The notes beneath the pieces are model-generated. The model was not told the DNA's origin, did no database searches, and worked only from the letters and a program-made list of their open reading frames with translations. DNA of 64,000 bases from Semisulcospira habei (lineage: Eukaryota; Mollusca; Gastropoda; Semisulcospiridae). The position numbers were made by a program, and so were the translations under genes. The stretch spans positions 160,112,059-160,176,058 of the forward strand of contig BTPG01000007.1 of the NCBI GenBank assembly GCA_036245525.1, given 5' to 3'. Positions 36,701 through 48,700 of this stretch are shown here, one piece after another (position 1 is the stretch's first letter; every line of letters begins with the position of its first letter).

Positions 36701-39700
36701 GCTTCTAGAACCTTCGCTTCGCTTACGCTGTAGGACCATGGCACAGCTCCGTCTCCCTGGTGTCTAACCAACTCGACTTCCCCTTGGGCACCCAGGAGGG
36801 CACCGGGCTTCGAACACGTGGTACTGCTGCGGCTGTGCTGGCGGTTGGACGGCCCAGCCACTACTCGGAAGTCGGATCTCCTCTCCTTTGGTCGTCTCTA
36901 AGCCCGGCTGCTTCTGCTACGCCTCCTACTACCGTGGTTCTTCTCCAACTCCAGCCTGGCCTTCGGACCTCGCGGTCCAGAGCGCGAACGGCTTGGAGCT
37001 GACGCAGACTAGTAGGTCACCTTCTCGTGGGACGGCTGCGCCAACCTGTTTCCCCGATGGATCCAGTTGCTACACGCAGTTTGCACCAGGATGCCTTCGG
37101 AGGACCGGCGCACTGGCGAGATGGCTTCGCGGACCTGTTCGACACTAGGTGGGTTCACTGGCATGCCCCGTCCTTGAGGATTCGCCCTGCCGTTGTGGAT
37201 TCGCCCGCCTGGACGAGACATCGAGGCTCTGGCCTAGCCTGGGACGGTTGCTCCGCTCTTCCTGTTCGTCACCCCGTTACTGGGTTCCGGTCCTGTACCT
37301 CTTACACCTCTCCTCGCCGCGGACCCCCGCTACTGCTTCCCGCTTCTGCAAGGTGCTCCTGCAGCCGCGACGCTCGCTGTTTCGCTTTGATGGGGCCCCT
37401 ACTCCTTCGCCTTCGTCGGTGGCGGCAGGCCTCAACGTTGGACACAGCAAGGTAGTGTGCGGAGTCGGGAGTTCGAGGCGCGGGTTCCCAGGAGGGACCG
37501 CGCTTGGACCAAGCCTTATGCCAGGCAGAGAACCCATCTCGCTACAGAGCTCGGTTCGGAGAGGCGTGCTTCGCGCCTCCATGGTCAACCGGTCCCCACT
37601 CGTCTCCTAGGAAGGCCTTGGATCCTCCTCGGCCGCTGCGAACCCGCCTCGCCACAGAGTCCGGCTCGCGGAGACATTCTCACACGCACACCACGTCACG
37701 ACACGTTTCGGGATCCTCTCTTCGCTCGAAGTCGGACCGCCACCCTCGCTCTCCCTCGCGAGCGTAACAAGGATCGAGCTTCTCCTCGTCACTAGGAATA
37801 ACAGCCCTGAAGCTACAAGTCAGATGATCTTCCTGACGACGCTCAGTCATGCGATCCGATTCCAGGATCCCTCCCGCAGCGAGCTTAGAGGCTAATTAAG
37901 TCCTATCAGCTACGTACAGGGCCACGAACGTCACAGTCGTCAGGAACTGTGCTGTCTTCCACTTCGTGGCTACTGTAGGGCTTGCGGGCATGTTCTCTCG
38001 CTCACAGAGTTTCCCAGTCCAGCGGGGCTACTCGCTCTGGTGGGGGAACTGCTCCGGGGCTCCTCTTCCTCCTGGCGCTTCAGCGCCGTAGGTTACACCT
38101 CCCCAGGGTCGTCGGGAATTTGCGTTTGGGAGGACGGCCCTTGGGGCCCCAAGGTGTGCTAGTGCGCGGCACCCTCCTCCTATTCGTGATTCTCCCATAA
38201 GGTCATGTCATCGGTAATGTTTTTGATGAAATAAATGCATTTTTCTTTAAAAGGTATTTTTTCGAAAAATACTTACCGATGACATGACTCGGACGGCCCT
38301 CCCACCGGCCCCGCTTGCCGCTGGTAAGCTAAGTATCCTGACTGAGGAATTATGGGTACTCTGTTCCGGATGGGGAGTATCGGGAGACAACTCTTGGCCC
38401 CCTCGGGGTTCCCCGAGTGCCTCCCGGGTTGTGTGTTAACACAACGAGTACTTAGGCTAGAATTGAGTAAGTAGTAGACACTCCCATAAGGTCATGTCAT
38501 CGGTAAGTATTTTTCGAAAAAATACCTTTTAAAGAAAAATGCATATCAGGATGAAAAGGGTTCAGCCATTTGACTAATTTGTGCAGACTTTAGTTTATAA
38601 TGCACAATAAAAGGACTTTGAAAGTACATATTTCTTCTCACAGTGCGTGTTCTTGTGAATGCAGGGTCTCTGAAACTGTTCGTTCTGTTGGACTCTAAAG
38701 AATCAGTGAAATGTAAAGTGCTCACTTTGTGATAGAGTGGCAAGGAAATAACCATGTGGATATAATGTCCAAAAAATAATATTCCTTCTTTATGGTGCCT
38801 TGTTTAACCCTTTAGCTGTTGGTAGCTGTTTATGTCATGCTGATACCTGCAGGAATCATTGTGACAAAACTTGCTGCCGACAGCCAAAGTGTTAAATGAA
38901 GTGAAGAATGTTTCTGACTGAAAAAAAATAACAGCAATAGGTCATTGTGAATTGGAGGATAAACCCATTGCTTTTAGTATCGAATTGCAAATTCAAAGAT
39001 GATTTGATGAAGTTCTGTGTGATGCATATTTGTATTTTTATTCTTCCCTTCACGGAGACACTTTTTGTAAATTTTTAAGCATCACAATCTTTTCTTTCAC
39101 TTCTCGCTTCTCTTTTTGAACAGATCGCTGGCGTCTAATGTGCGCACGATGTCTTCGCTGGTGATTGTCGACACCCCTGGCTTCCAGAACCCTTCCTCCT
39201 GCGGTCGACAGAGTGGAGCCAGCTTCGAGGACCTGTGTTGCAACTACGTGCATGAGCGGCTTCAGCTGCTTTACCATGAGACCACCCTTACGGCGCCGCA
39301 GGACAGATATGCTCAGGTGAACTTCTGAGTTTTGTTTAACCCTCTCGGTGTCAAGAAAGCCTGAAGACAAATTCAACCACAAGAGGCATAGATCTTAAGC
39401 CTCTTGCTGATACCACTTTGCATCTATGTTACTTGGACAGCTGGGGCTCCTTGGTGTTGAATTAACCCATTTAGCTCCAAGGTCCTAAAGCAGGAGACTG
39501 ACCATGATAATTCAAGGATAGTGCCAGATTAGCTTAGTGCCTGAAGGCGCCAAGCTAATCTGGCACTACCCTTGAATTATCATGGTCAATCCATCTCTAT
39601 CTCCTGCAAATGGTACATAGTCATTAGGCAACACCTCCAAAATTTAAGAAATGGCACCTTGGGCTAAAAGGGCTAATGACGACTGCAGGTATGCAATCTG

Positions 39701-42700
39701 CGTCAGCTGGCACTGAAAAGGTAGTGGGGGGTGGGGGGTCGGGTAGGGGGGTCGGGGTCTTTTTCTGTCGGTCGCCGTTTTAGGTGTGATGATTCCGGCA
39801 GGTGTCATCCCAACACAAATTGCTGCAGACAGCCAAAGGCTTAACCCGTTTAGCCCCGGGACCCTGCAGCAGGAGATGGATTGACCGTGATAATTCAAGG
39901 GTAGTGCCAGATGAGCTTGGCGCCAGCTCATCTGGCACTACCCTTGAATTATCATGATCAATCCATCTCCTACAACTGGTACATAGTCGTTAAACAACGC
40001 CTCCAAAAGTTTGGAAATGTGGCCATGGGGTTAAGAGGGTTAATTTTCTCGCCACCAGTAAGGGTAGGTCTGATAAGCTCAGTGCCTTGGGCGCTTCACT
40101 TGAGTCTTGAGCTGTTGTCGACCTATCTCACTGAGTGGCTCAAGGGTAGTGCTTGATTAGCTTGATGCCTAGTGCTTTATGCTGATCAAGCACCATCCTT
40201 GAACTGTTATTGTTGATCCATCTCAGTTCTCACTGACCTGCAGGAGTCATTTGATAATGTTATCGTTTGCAATGGACAGTTTTCTTTGTGCGCATGCTCA
40301 GTGGAACATGGACCATTTTATTTTTAGTGCTGCTTAGCTGAGGGGTTATGCCTGATTAGGTCAGCATGTGGAGGTAAAGCGCTAACCTTCTTGATTTATT
40401 GGTCAGTTGCTTCTTCTCAGACATTGCTGCAAAAAGAATGTTGCTGTGTGTTTTATGTGATAATTTTACAATACTATATCTTTGTTTTAGAAATGACTTT
40501 ACTGTGAATTTCATTATACAGTGAATTTTTGTTGCTCATTCGACTGATTGACGTGTGTGAACAGGAAAACATTGACTGCGACTTTGACCTGGTAACTACA
40601 AGCCCGGCGGCCATGGTATCCTTGCTGGACCAGACACCACAACAAGGGCTGGTTTGTATTCACTTTTTATCATCCAAGGGGACCAAAATCACACACCAGC
40701 AGGCGTTTTTCATAGCTCAATATCAGAAACAATAGATTTATTTCAAATTAAACGCCTGTGTCTGATCTTTGCATATTTTGTTGTTCTAACCCTTTGGGTG
40801 TTGGTAGTGGTTTTTGTCACGATGATTCCTTCAGGAATCATCATGACAAAAAGCACTACCAACAGCCAAAGGGTTAACAAAGTTTCACTCAAGCAAATCT
40901 TTACCCACTCGTCTTGGATCAACCATGATTGTTCAAGGTTAGTGCCAGAACAATCTGATGCCTTGAGGCTCTAAGATTTTTTGCCACCGTCCTTGATACA
41001 TCATGGTCAGTCTGGCCCCAGAATTGTAATGCAGTCTTCACAGGACAATGATGCTGAGATTTTCAGTTCTATGGCTCAATATGAGTACTCTCAATGTTTA
41101 AGGTGCGCTCGTCGAGTACTGACCTTGGCAGTGCAGACAAGAAAGGGTTGCTGTGGATACTGGATGAGGAAGCCATGTTCCCTGGAGCCAGCGAGGACAG
41201 CTTCATGCAGAGGTTTTTCGCCCAACATGGAGAGCAGCAAGTCAGAAGTGAGTAACCAGCCGTATATACAGTTGACCACTTTGAACAAGGGGGGAATAAC
41301 AATAGTCCTATGCAACAATGATTTTTCAGAAGTCAGAGTCACATTTTTAACTCTTATCATTCGGAATACACCAGTGTGTGAAATAAGTTTGACTAAAATA
41401 GTTTAAGGGTAGTGCCAGAATAGCTTGGCACCTCTAGGAACGCCATTGGTCTATATCCTTTTCTGTAAGTACTGTAATGTAGCCTGCATATGGCAATGTA
41501 CAAATTTGAAGCTTTTAGCCTCAGTATGATATGGGTTAATGAACCCCTTCACTGCGAGCAACACCCAAGTGTAAGAGGCATAGATCCTCATGAGCCCCTG
41601 CAGTTACTGGGCTCATGAGGATTTGTGCCTCTTGCTGACTTAACTTCGTATCCATGGTCTTTGGACGGATGAGGTACTTTGGTGATGAATTAATAAAGTA
41701 TTGACACACACAATCTGCAGCCAGTGTCAGGGAGAGTTACATTACTTTGGTAATAGCAAACTTCGCATTGAACAACTGACATTCGTATAACCCCTAGTAT
41801 TTCTTAACCCATAAAACCCTGAAAGACTATGACAGAATGTGGATTGACCATGATATTTCAAGGTTGGTGTCAGAATAGCTTGGCGCCTCTAGGCGCCAAG
41901 CTATTCTGACACCAACCTTGAAATATCATGGTTGATCTGTCTCCAGAACTGTGATACAAACCTCAGAGGAAATCTACCCAAAAATTGATAATTTTGTCGT
42001 CGGGGCGAAAGAATATGTCAAGCTCACCGTTCTAATGGCATGTAAGTATTTCAATGGGATCAGGCCTTGCAGCAAGAGGCATAGATTCTCATGAGCTCTT
42101 GTGGCCGCAGGGGCTCACCAGAATCTCTGCCTCTTGCACATTCAGTCACGGACTTTACATCAGGTTGAATATTTGAAAATTGGAAGCGGAACGGGAAATC
42201 CTCAACGGACCACGTCAGTATGTCACAGTGGTATTCTTTCTGTTTTCCAGAGGACAGTTTGTTGCGGAAAGGTTCCCTGGGCCACACGTTCGTACTGAAC
42301 CACAACCAGGGGACGGCATCAGTACAGTACAATGCTGCCGGGTGGTTGCGTATGTGCCGAGACAGTCCCATCTCCAAAAACTCCACTGTCATTCTTCAGG
42401 ACTCCAAACTGTGAGGAACATTTCATATCAAGACTGTTTCAGTTGGATTTTATAGAAACCAGGGATAACCAAACTGTTCTAACTCCATTAGTAACCATTC
42501 AGACTGTCATCCAAGTGAAATCTGTGAGCTCTCAGAAACATAGTTTTGCCTAGCATTTGGTGACAGGCGAATGGATTTGGTCCTCCTTGCCTCCATGAAT
42601 GAATTAATTCCTGAGACACAATTCAGCGTTTGTTTTTCCATGTTATGCCTACTAATATTAAAATAAGAATAAAATAAAGGTATGATGTAAGGAGAAGAAA

Positions 42701-45700
42701 GTCAATGTGCAAAGATGTTTGGTCAGAAAAAGGTCATGAACTGGCTGTCTTTTGATACATGTTCTGAGCTAAAAGCCCAGACAAAGAAACATGCAATATC
42801 ACGTTTTTCCAGGCTTTTACTCAGTGCACAAAGGCCATCATGCCGACGTCGGCCACCGTTGGCCCGCACACAGCTGTGCACGGGCCAACGGCAGCTGACG
42901 TCGGCCCAATGACCTTTTGCGCATCAGGTAATCTACTGTTTTCATCAAAGTGTGCTGTTTTGACGTACCTCTGATTTCCAAACAAAGTTTATTTACACAC
43001 CAGCACACATTCACTAACCAGTACCATTGTTGTGATGATCCCCCAGCCCTGCTGTGAGTCAGCTGTTTGGCAGCATCAAGGGATCCATGGGTGGCTTTGT
43101 CAGTGGCTCTGTGGCGGGAATGGAGGGGGCAACGTCCCTGCGTCGTGTGGGAAGCATGCGTAGAACGTTTATGTCTGGAGCGGCCGCACTGAAGAAGAAG
43201 TCCATCTGCATCCAAGTGAAATTCCAAGTTGTGAGTATAGCTCTGTGTCCTTTCCCGTACCTTTTGCCAGAGCACGTCTCATTCAGGGAGTATGCCACAA
43301 GGACACGTCTATTCAAATTAGATGCTAAGCTTCTCATTTGAATAGAAGTGTACTTGTGTGTAACCTCCGAGAACTCCCACAAACATCAGGGCTTACAGAT
43401 TTGCACCACAGTGAGGGATGGCTTGGCAGTAATAGCACTTGATCACACAGATCACATATTTCATGTTTATAAACTGTTTGACTTCAGCCATGAAAAATGT
43501 TTTCTTATTTTAGGCACTTTTTGGTCAGTTGTGTATTGCCTTTAATTCCTGCACCGCCAGGAGACACAGACTGTGTTCCATAATTTGTTTCATCAAAGAC
43601 ATTACCGATGACATGACCTTATGGGAGTGTCTACTACTTACTCAATTCTAGCCTAAGTACTCGTGTTAACACACAACCCGGGAGGCACTCGGGGAACCCC
43701 GAGGGGGCCAAGAGTTGTCTCCCGATACTCCCCATCCGGAACCGAGTACCCATAATTCCTCAGTCAGTCTACTTAGGCTTACGCTGTTCAGACGTGTTGC
43801 TCTAGCCTACGGATTTTGGGGATTTCGACCGGTTCACCGGTCTTCGACGGACTTAGTTCTTCTCTTGACTTGTTCTTCGTCGGGCCCCCCTGTACCTGGT
43901 GGCTCTGGTATCCCTTCTTCGTTGGCAGCTGCCCGCTTGGCTACCTGAAGTGCCTGGGCTACGCTGTGAACTTCGCCGCGCGTGCCTTGGTTTGGATTTC
44001 TCCCCCCCCCCCCCCCCCCCCTTCCCCGGTCCCGCTCCGGGAAAAGGTAAGGTGACTGGGTTGGCCCTCGGCTGGTTCCCGGGCTGGGCACTGGTTGAGC
44101 AGGCGCGAACGCGGTCTTCATTTGCGTTGTTGCTTGCGCCAAGATTCTTGACTTTTACTTGGCGGGTCTCGCGCCCGTTCCCCCTCTCCTTCCGTGTTGG
44201 TGTGGTATTGTTATTGACAGGGTCAAGTCTCCCTTTTTTCGCTGTGGTTAGCAGCGTGGTTGTTGAAAGTTCCGCGCTTTTAACGGAAGGCATTTACGCG
44301 TGAGGGAAGAAATGAGACGTTGTAGTTTGGAACGGTCATTCTTAAACGGCGCAGATCCGCAGGTGGTCAGCTTCGTTTTCCAAGATGGCATCTAACGATG
44401 CAGAGCTCCGTGTTCCTCGCGGTTAAAAAAACCTTACTGGAAGGGGAATGGTGTGCAAGATCGGTGAAAGCTAAGTCTAACCTTATTTCTGGCGCTTACC
44501 TACTCACTTATTCCTCACCTATGCTCTTGTCCCTGGTTGGGTTCGGGGAATGTGGTATGCTCCAGCCATCCCTTGACGCATTACGTTGGTGAATGTGGCG
44601 AGAGCCGACGCTTACTTCGGTACTGAGTCGGTCCCGTCATGCCTGTTTTGTTATGCATACTGCAGACCTGTTTACCATATACGGGTGCGTATTAGATACA
44701 TGGGAGATGCAGAGTATTCGTCAGTTGAGGGGACACTGACGGCACCAAGATGACTTATTGTTGCTGTCATGGGGGAAGATCATAAGCAGCAATAACTTCT
44801 CTTGCCACCACAGGTGCTACTCACATTCCCTCACTTGCTCATTCCACATATTACAATGACAGGCTGCAAATGGACGGTGATTGGTACGGGTGAGCCCGTC
44901 GCCAACGCATCTCATGGCAGGCGCCAGTGACCGTCTCCCGGCCCGAACCTCCCTGGAAAAAAAAAAAAAAAAAAAAAAACAATCCCAGAGTGCTCAGACA
45001 GCCCTATGTCTCCTGGACGCACTGGTTTATGCTCTTTGGTTAAATTCCTACTTGTGCATGTGACTACCAGTTAACATGAACAACATGCATAAGAATACAA
45101 GTTAACATGAACGACAGTAACGTTTTACTGTTGAAAGGTAATTAATTGCCTGCTGGCAACTTAAGACAACGATCAAAGCTGCACCTGGAGGCCCGTCGCT
45201 ATAGTACAGCTCCGGTGTTTCGCGGGGGCTCCGCTCCGACAAAGGTTCTGGGCCTGCCGCTTGCTTCAGGCTTATACTTGTCATGACATGCTTGAGTTTT
45301 GTTGTGCAGGATGTGTTGTAGGCTCAACTTAGCCTGGCGGTCCTCCCAGACCAAGGGTGGCTTCCACACCTGTAGGGGCCGGGATGTGCCCGGCGTAGGA
45401 CGTATACGCTGGGAAGACAGGTACACACTTTGGTGGTTGGGGGAGTTGCCTTGGCAGGATGGACAGACAGTGCGGTTAGCCGCGACTCCTCTTCTTCGCA
45501 GAAGGTAGGTCACACAGGTGGGGTGCTTACCTGGGGTTAACCGGGACCCTACTGGCTGCACTCTCTACCTTGCGGGGATGTATTGCAGGTCCGCGCGCTT
45601 GCTGACAGGTGGTTCCTCGCTGGTTGTACCGTTGTCTTGCGGAAGTTCACCTTACCAGGACAGGGTCCCTCAGGCCCACGCCCGCGTGCCTTCGGATTTT

Positions 45701-48700
45701 TGGTATGTTGCAGGGGCCTTTAGATGACCTGCACACAGCGCGGACGTTACAGTGACCGTCGGACTCATACAAGGTCTGTCTACCATGTGCCTCCGAACCT
45801 TGGTGTGACGTCTGCGCCACATGACCTGGACGGCGCTGGTCTCACCTTGGAGCTTCTATCGGCGAGAGCGCCCGACGCCTGTGACTGGTTACAGACCTGC
45901 TGAGATACCGGCGGATATTCCCGGTACTCCGACTGCTCGAGTTCCGACGAGTGGACTGTGAGATCACCATGCCGGACGCGTCAGTATAGTGTGCAGGAGG
46001 AAGTGCGCTTGGACAAAGCCTTCTGACAGACAACCGGCCTCCCTACAGAGCACACTGGTACCAACTTGGGTTTTCCGGCGCGAACGCCTGACACCAGTGA
46101 CTGTTCCAGACCTGAGGACGTACCAGCTGTTCCGGTTCTCCAGCCTCTCAAGTTCCGACGGCCCTAGCATCGGGGGATCGACATGTCGGACACAGCTTGG
46201 TAGTGTGCGGAGTCGGGAGCTCGAGGCGTTGATTCCCAGGAGGGAACACGCTTGGACCAAGCCTTATGCCAGGCAGAGAACCCTTCTCGCTACAGAGTTC
46301 GGTTCGGAGAGACGTGCTTCGTGCCGTCCATGGTCAACCGATCCCCACTCGTCTCCTAGGAAGGCCTTGGATCCTCCTCGGCCGCTGCGAACCCGCCTCG
46401 CCATAGAGTCCGGCTCGCGGAGACAATCTCACATGCACACCACGTCTCGACACGTCGGGATCTGCTCTTCGATCGAACTCGGGCCGGCTGCTAGTGGTTG
46501 CAGGGTACTGTTGGTGGCCAGCCAGCAGGGCGGAGGTGCCTGTCTCCGTTCCTTACCGCCCGAGTCCTTGACGATCTTGTGGAGGGATTGCTACGCGGAC
46601 CGCTCCAGTTATTGCGCGGAGAGGGGTTCTCGACGCGGGCGTTACAGGAGGGTACGCACCTGGACATAGCCTGCGGTCAGGCGGAGACCCACCTCGATAC
46701 AGAGCCCGGTTCGCAGAGTCACGCTGTCCCGCCAGTTCCCGACGGTAGAAACGAACGAAGGTAGATTCTGCTCGCCAGCCCACCGCGGCCACGATGTCCT
46801 TGACAGCGCAGTTCCGGTCGTATGCGATGCTCGTGGCCATGGCGCGTACTTCATCTGCGCGGATCTTCAGTCTCTGCGCTACCCGTGGGGAGAGATCCAT
46901 GTATGCAGTTCGTATTACCCAGCGCAGCCAGGAGGAGATCGTCTGGGCTGGGATATCAGTCTTGCCCTGTCGTATGGGCAGGAAGAGGCGGCACGACTGG
47001 GAATCCACTTCCCTCAGGATCGGATCTCCGCTCTTGCTCTCCTGCACGCGAGGAGGGACCACTCTGCACCTTGGATGCCAGTCCATCTACGAATTTCCCT
47101 CGTTGGAGTCAACCTTCCAGCACTCTAGGTCTACACTCCGCTTTCTCTCCGCTGCGGGCGTGCTTAGGAGTTGCCGTTCTTCACGTCGCTCCAGGGATTC
47201 TCTCCTGCCTCGCTCGTCGATCCCTTTCGCGCCCGGCTGCCGTTCGTCCCTTTCCTCTCCCCCGCACTCAGCCCTTCCCCTTCTTCGTGCTCCGGCCTGG
47301 CTGCAGTCGCTCCTCTTCTGGACATCCGACCCCCTCCGGTGGTTCTCGGGGAGGATGCTGTCGTTACTTCGCCTTGCTCGGACCTGTTTACCTCCTCCTG
47401 AGGTTACAGTACTCGGTTCGACCCAGTTGTGCACTAATACTCCTTGGAGATCTGACGACTCACTAGCTGGTGGCCTTACGCGTGAGTTCCATTGACTTAG
47501 TGGAAGTACTCTGACTTCGCACGGGTGGTAAACGGGTCTGCGAGCGCTTCGGCTTCTGTCTCCCCTGGTGCCCTCTCGGATGCAGCTCGGAGCTGGCAGC
47601 GGCTTCCGGACTTCGTGCCAGGCGCTTCGACTACCCTGCGCTTCTTCTCTCGGTTCACGGATCTTCTTCACCCCCATGGAGTTGCCGGCTGTTGGCTTCC
47701 CTCGGTAGGACCGGTGCTCGGGAGGTCACAGGAGTTGCCTCCCCTTCCAGCGGTGGATCCGCTCTTGCCTCTCCTTGGGACTAGACGACCTCTCTCGTAC
47801 GTACCTCCCTTCGTGTCGTGAGATGGATGAGCTCCTTACCCTATCCTTCGTTCTCCAGGTCGACGACTCCTGGCGCCGAGCGGGGCGGTGTGATGCTGAC
47901 GGACCCTCTGTGCTGACGACTCGACCGAGGCAGTTTCTTGGGGAGTTCCTGGACTTCGCTACGGGGAGCAGACCGGAGGAGGCTTCTAGAACCTTCGCTT
48001 CGCTTACGCTGTGGGACCATGGCACAGCTCCGTCTCCCTGGTGTCTAACCAACTCGACATCCCCTTGGGCACCCAGGAGGGCACCGGGCTTCGAACACGT
48101 GGTACTGCTGCGGCTGTGCTTGCGGTTGGACGGCCCAGCCACTACTCGGAAGTCGGATCTCCTCTCCTTTGGTCGTCTCTAAGCCCGGCTGCTTCTGCTA
48201 CGCCTCCTACTCCCGTGGTTCTTCTCCAACTCCAGCCTGGCCTTCGGACCTCGCGGTCAAGAGCGCGAACGGCTTGGATCTGACGCAGACTAGTAGGTCA
48301 CCTTCTCGTGGGAGGGCTGAGCCAACCTGTTTCCCCGATGGATCCAGTTGCTACACGCAGTTTGCACCAGGATGCCTTCGGAGGACCGGCGCACTGGCGA
48401 GATGGCTTCGCGGACCTGTCCGACACTAGGTGGGTTCACTGGCATGCCCCGTGCTTTGAGGATTCGCCCTGCCTTTGTGGATTCGCCCGCCTGGACGAGA
48501 CATCGACGCTCTGGCCTAGCCTGGGACGGTTGCTCCGCTCTTCGTGTTCGTCACCCCGTTGCTGGGTTCCGGTCCTTTACCTCTTACACCTCTCCTCGCC
48601 GCGGACCCCCGCTACTGCTTCCCGCTTCTGCAAGGTGCTCCTGCAGCCGCGACGCTCGCTGTTTCGCTTTGATGGGGCCCCTACTCCTTCGCCTTCGTCG

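Larger units (their letters stand above)
32286..38544. mobile_element. DIRS-like element B (6.26 kb) in intron 10
   Basis: Left end TTATTTCATC, right end AAAAATGCAT. The left terminal repeat is at about 32300-32480 and its inverse at about 38295-38510. The internal complementary region at about 38200-38290 reads GATGAAATAA|ATGCATTTTT, exactly the complement of this copy's own two ends joined. It is inserted inside an H3 hairpin with no target duplication. The interior holds an A run (about 33666-33708), a set of degenerate repeats and a recombinase fragment on the - strand. No reverse transcriptase, RNase H or gag could be recognised, so it is probably non-autonomous or heavily rearranged. 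Confidence 0.85.

Noticed and set aside
46794..47495. Long + strand frames across DIRS-like B and C (also 45989-46669, 47822-48182, 48308-48892)
   Set aside because: GC-rich Ser/Arg/Pro translations with no recognisable domain. They overlap the clear recombinase frame on the other strand, so they are treated as shadows.
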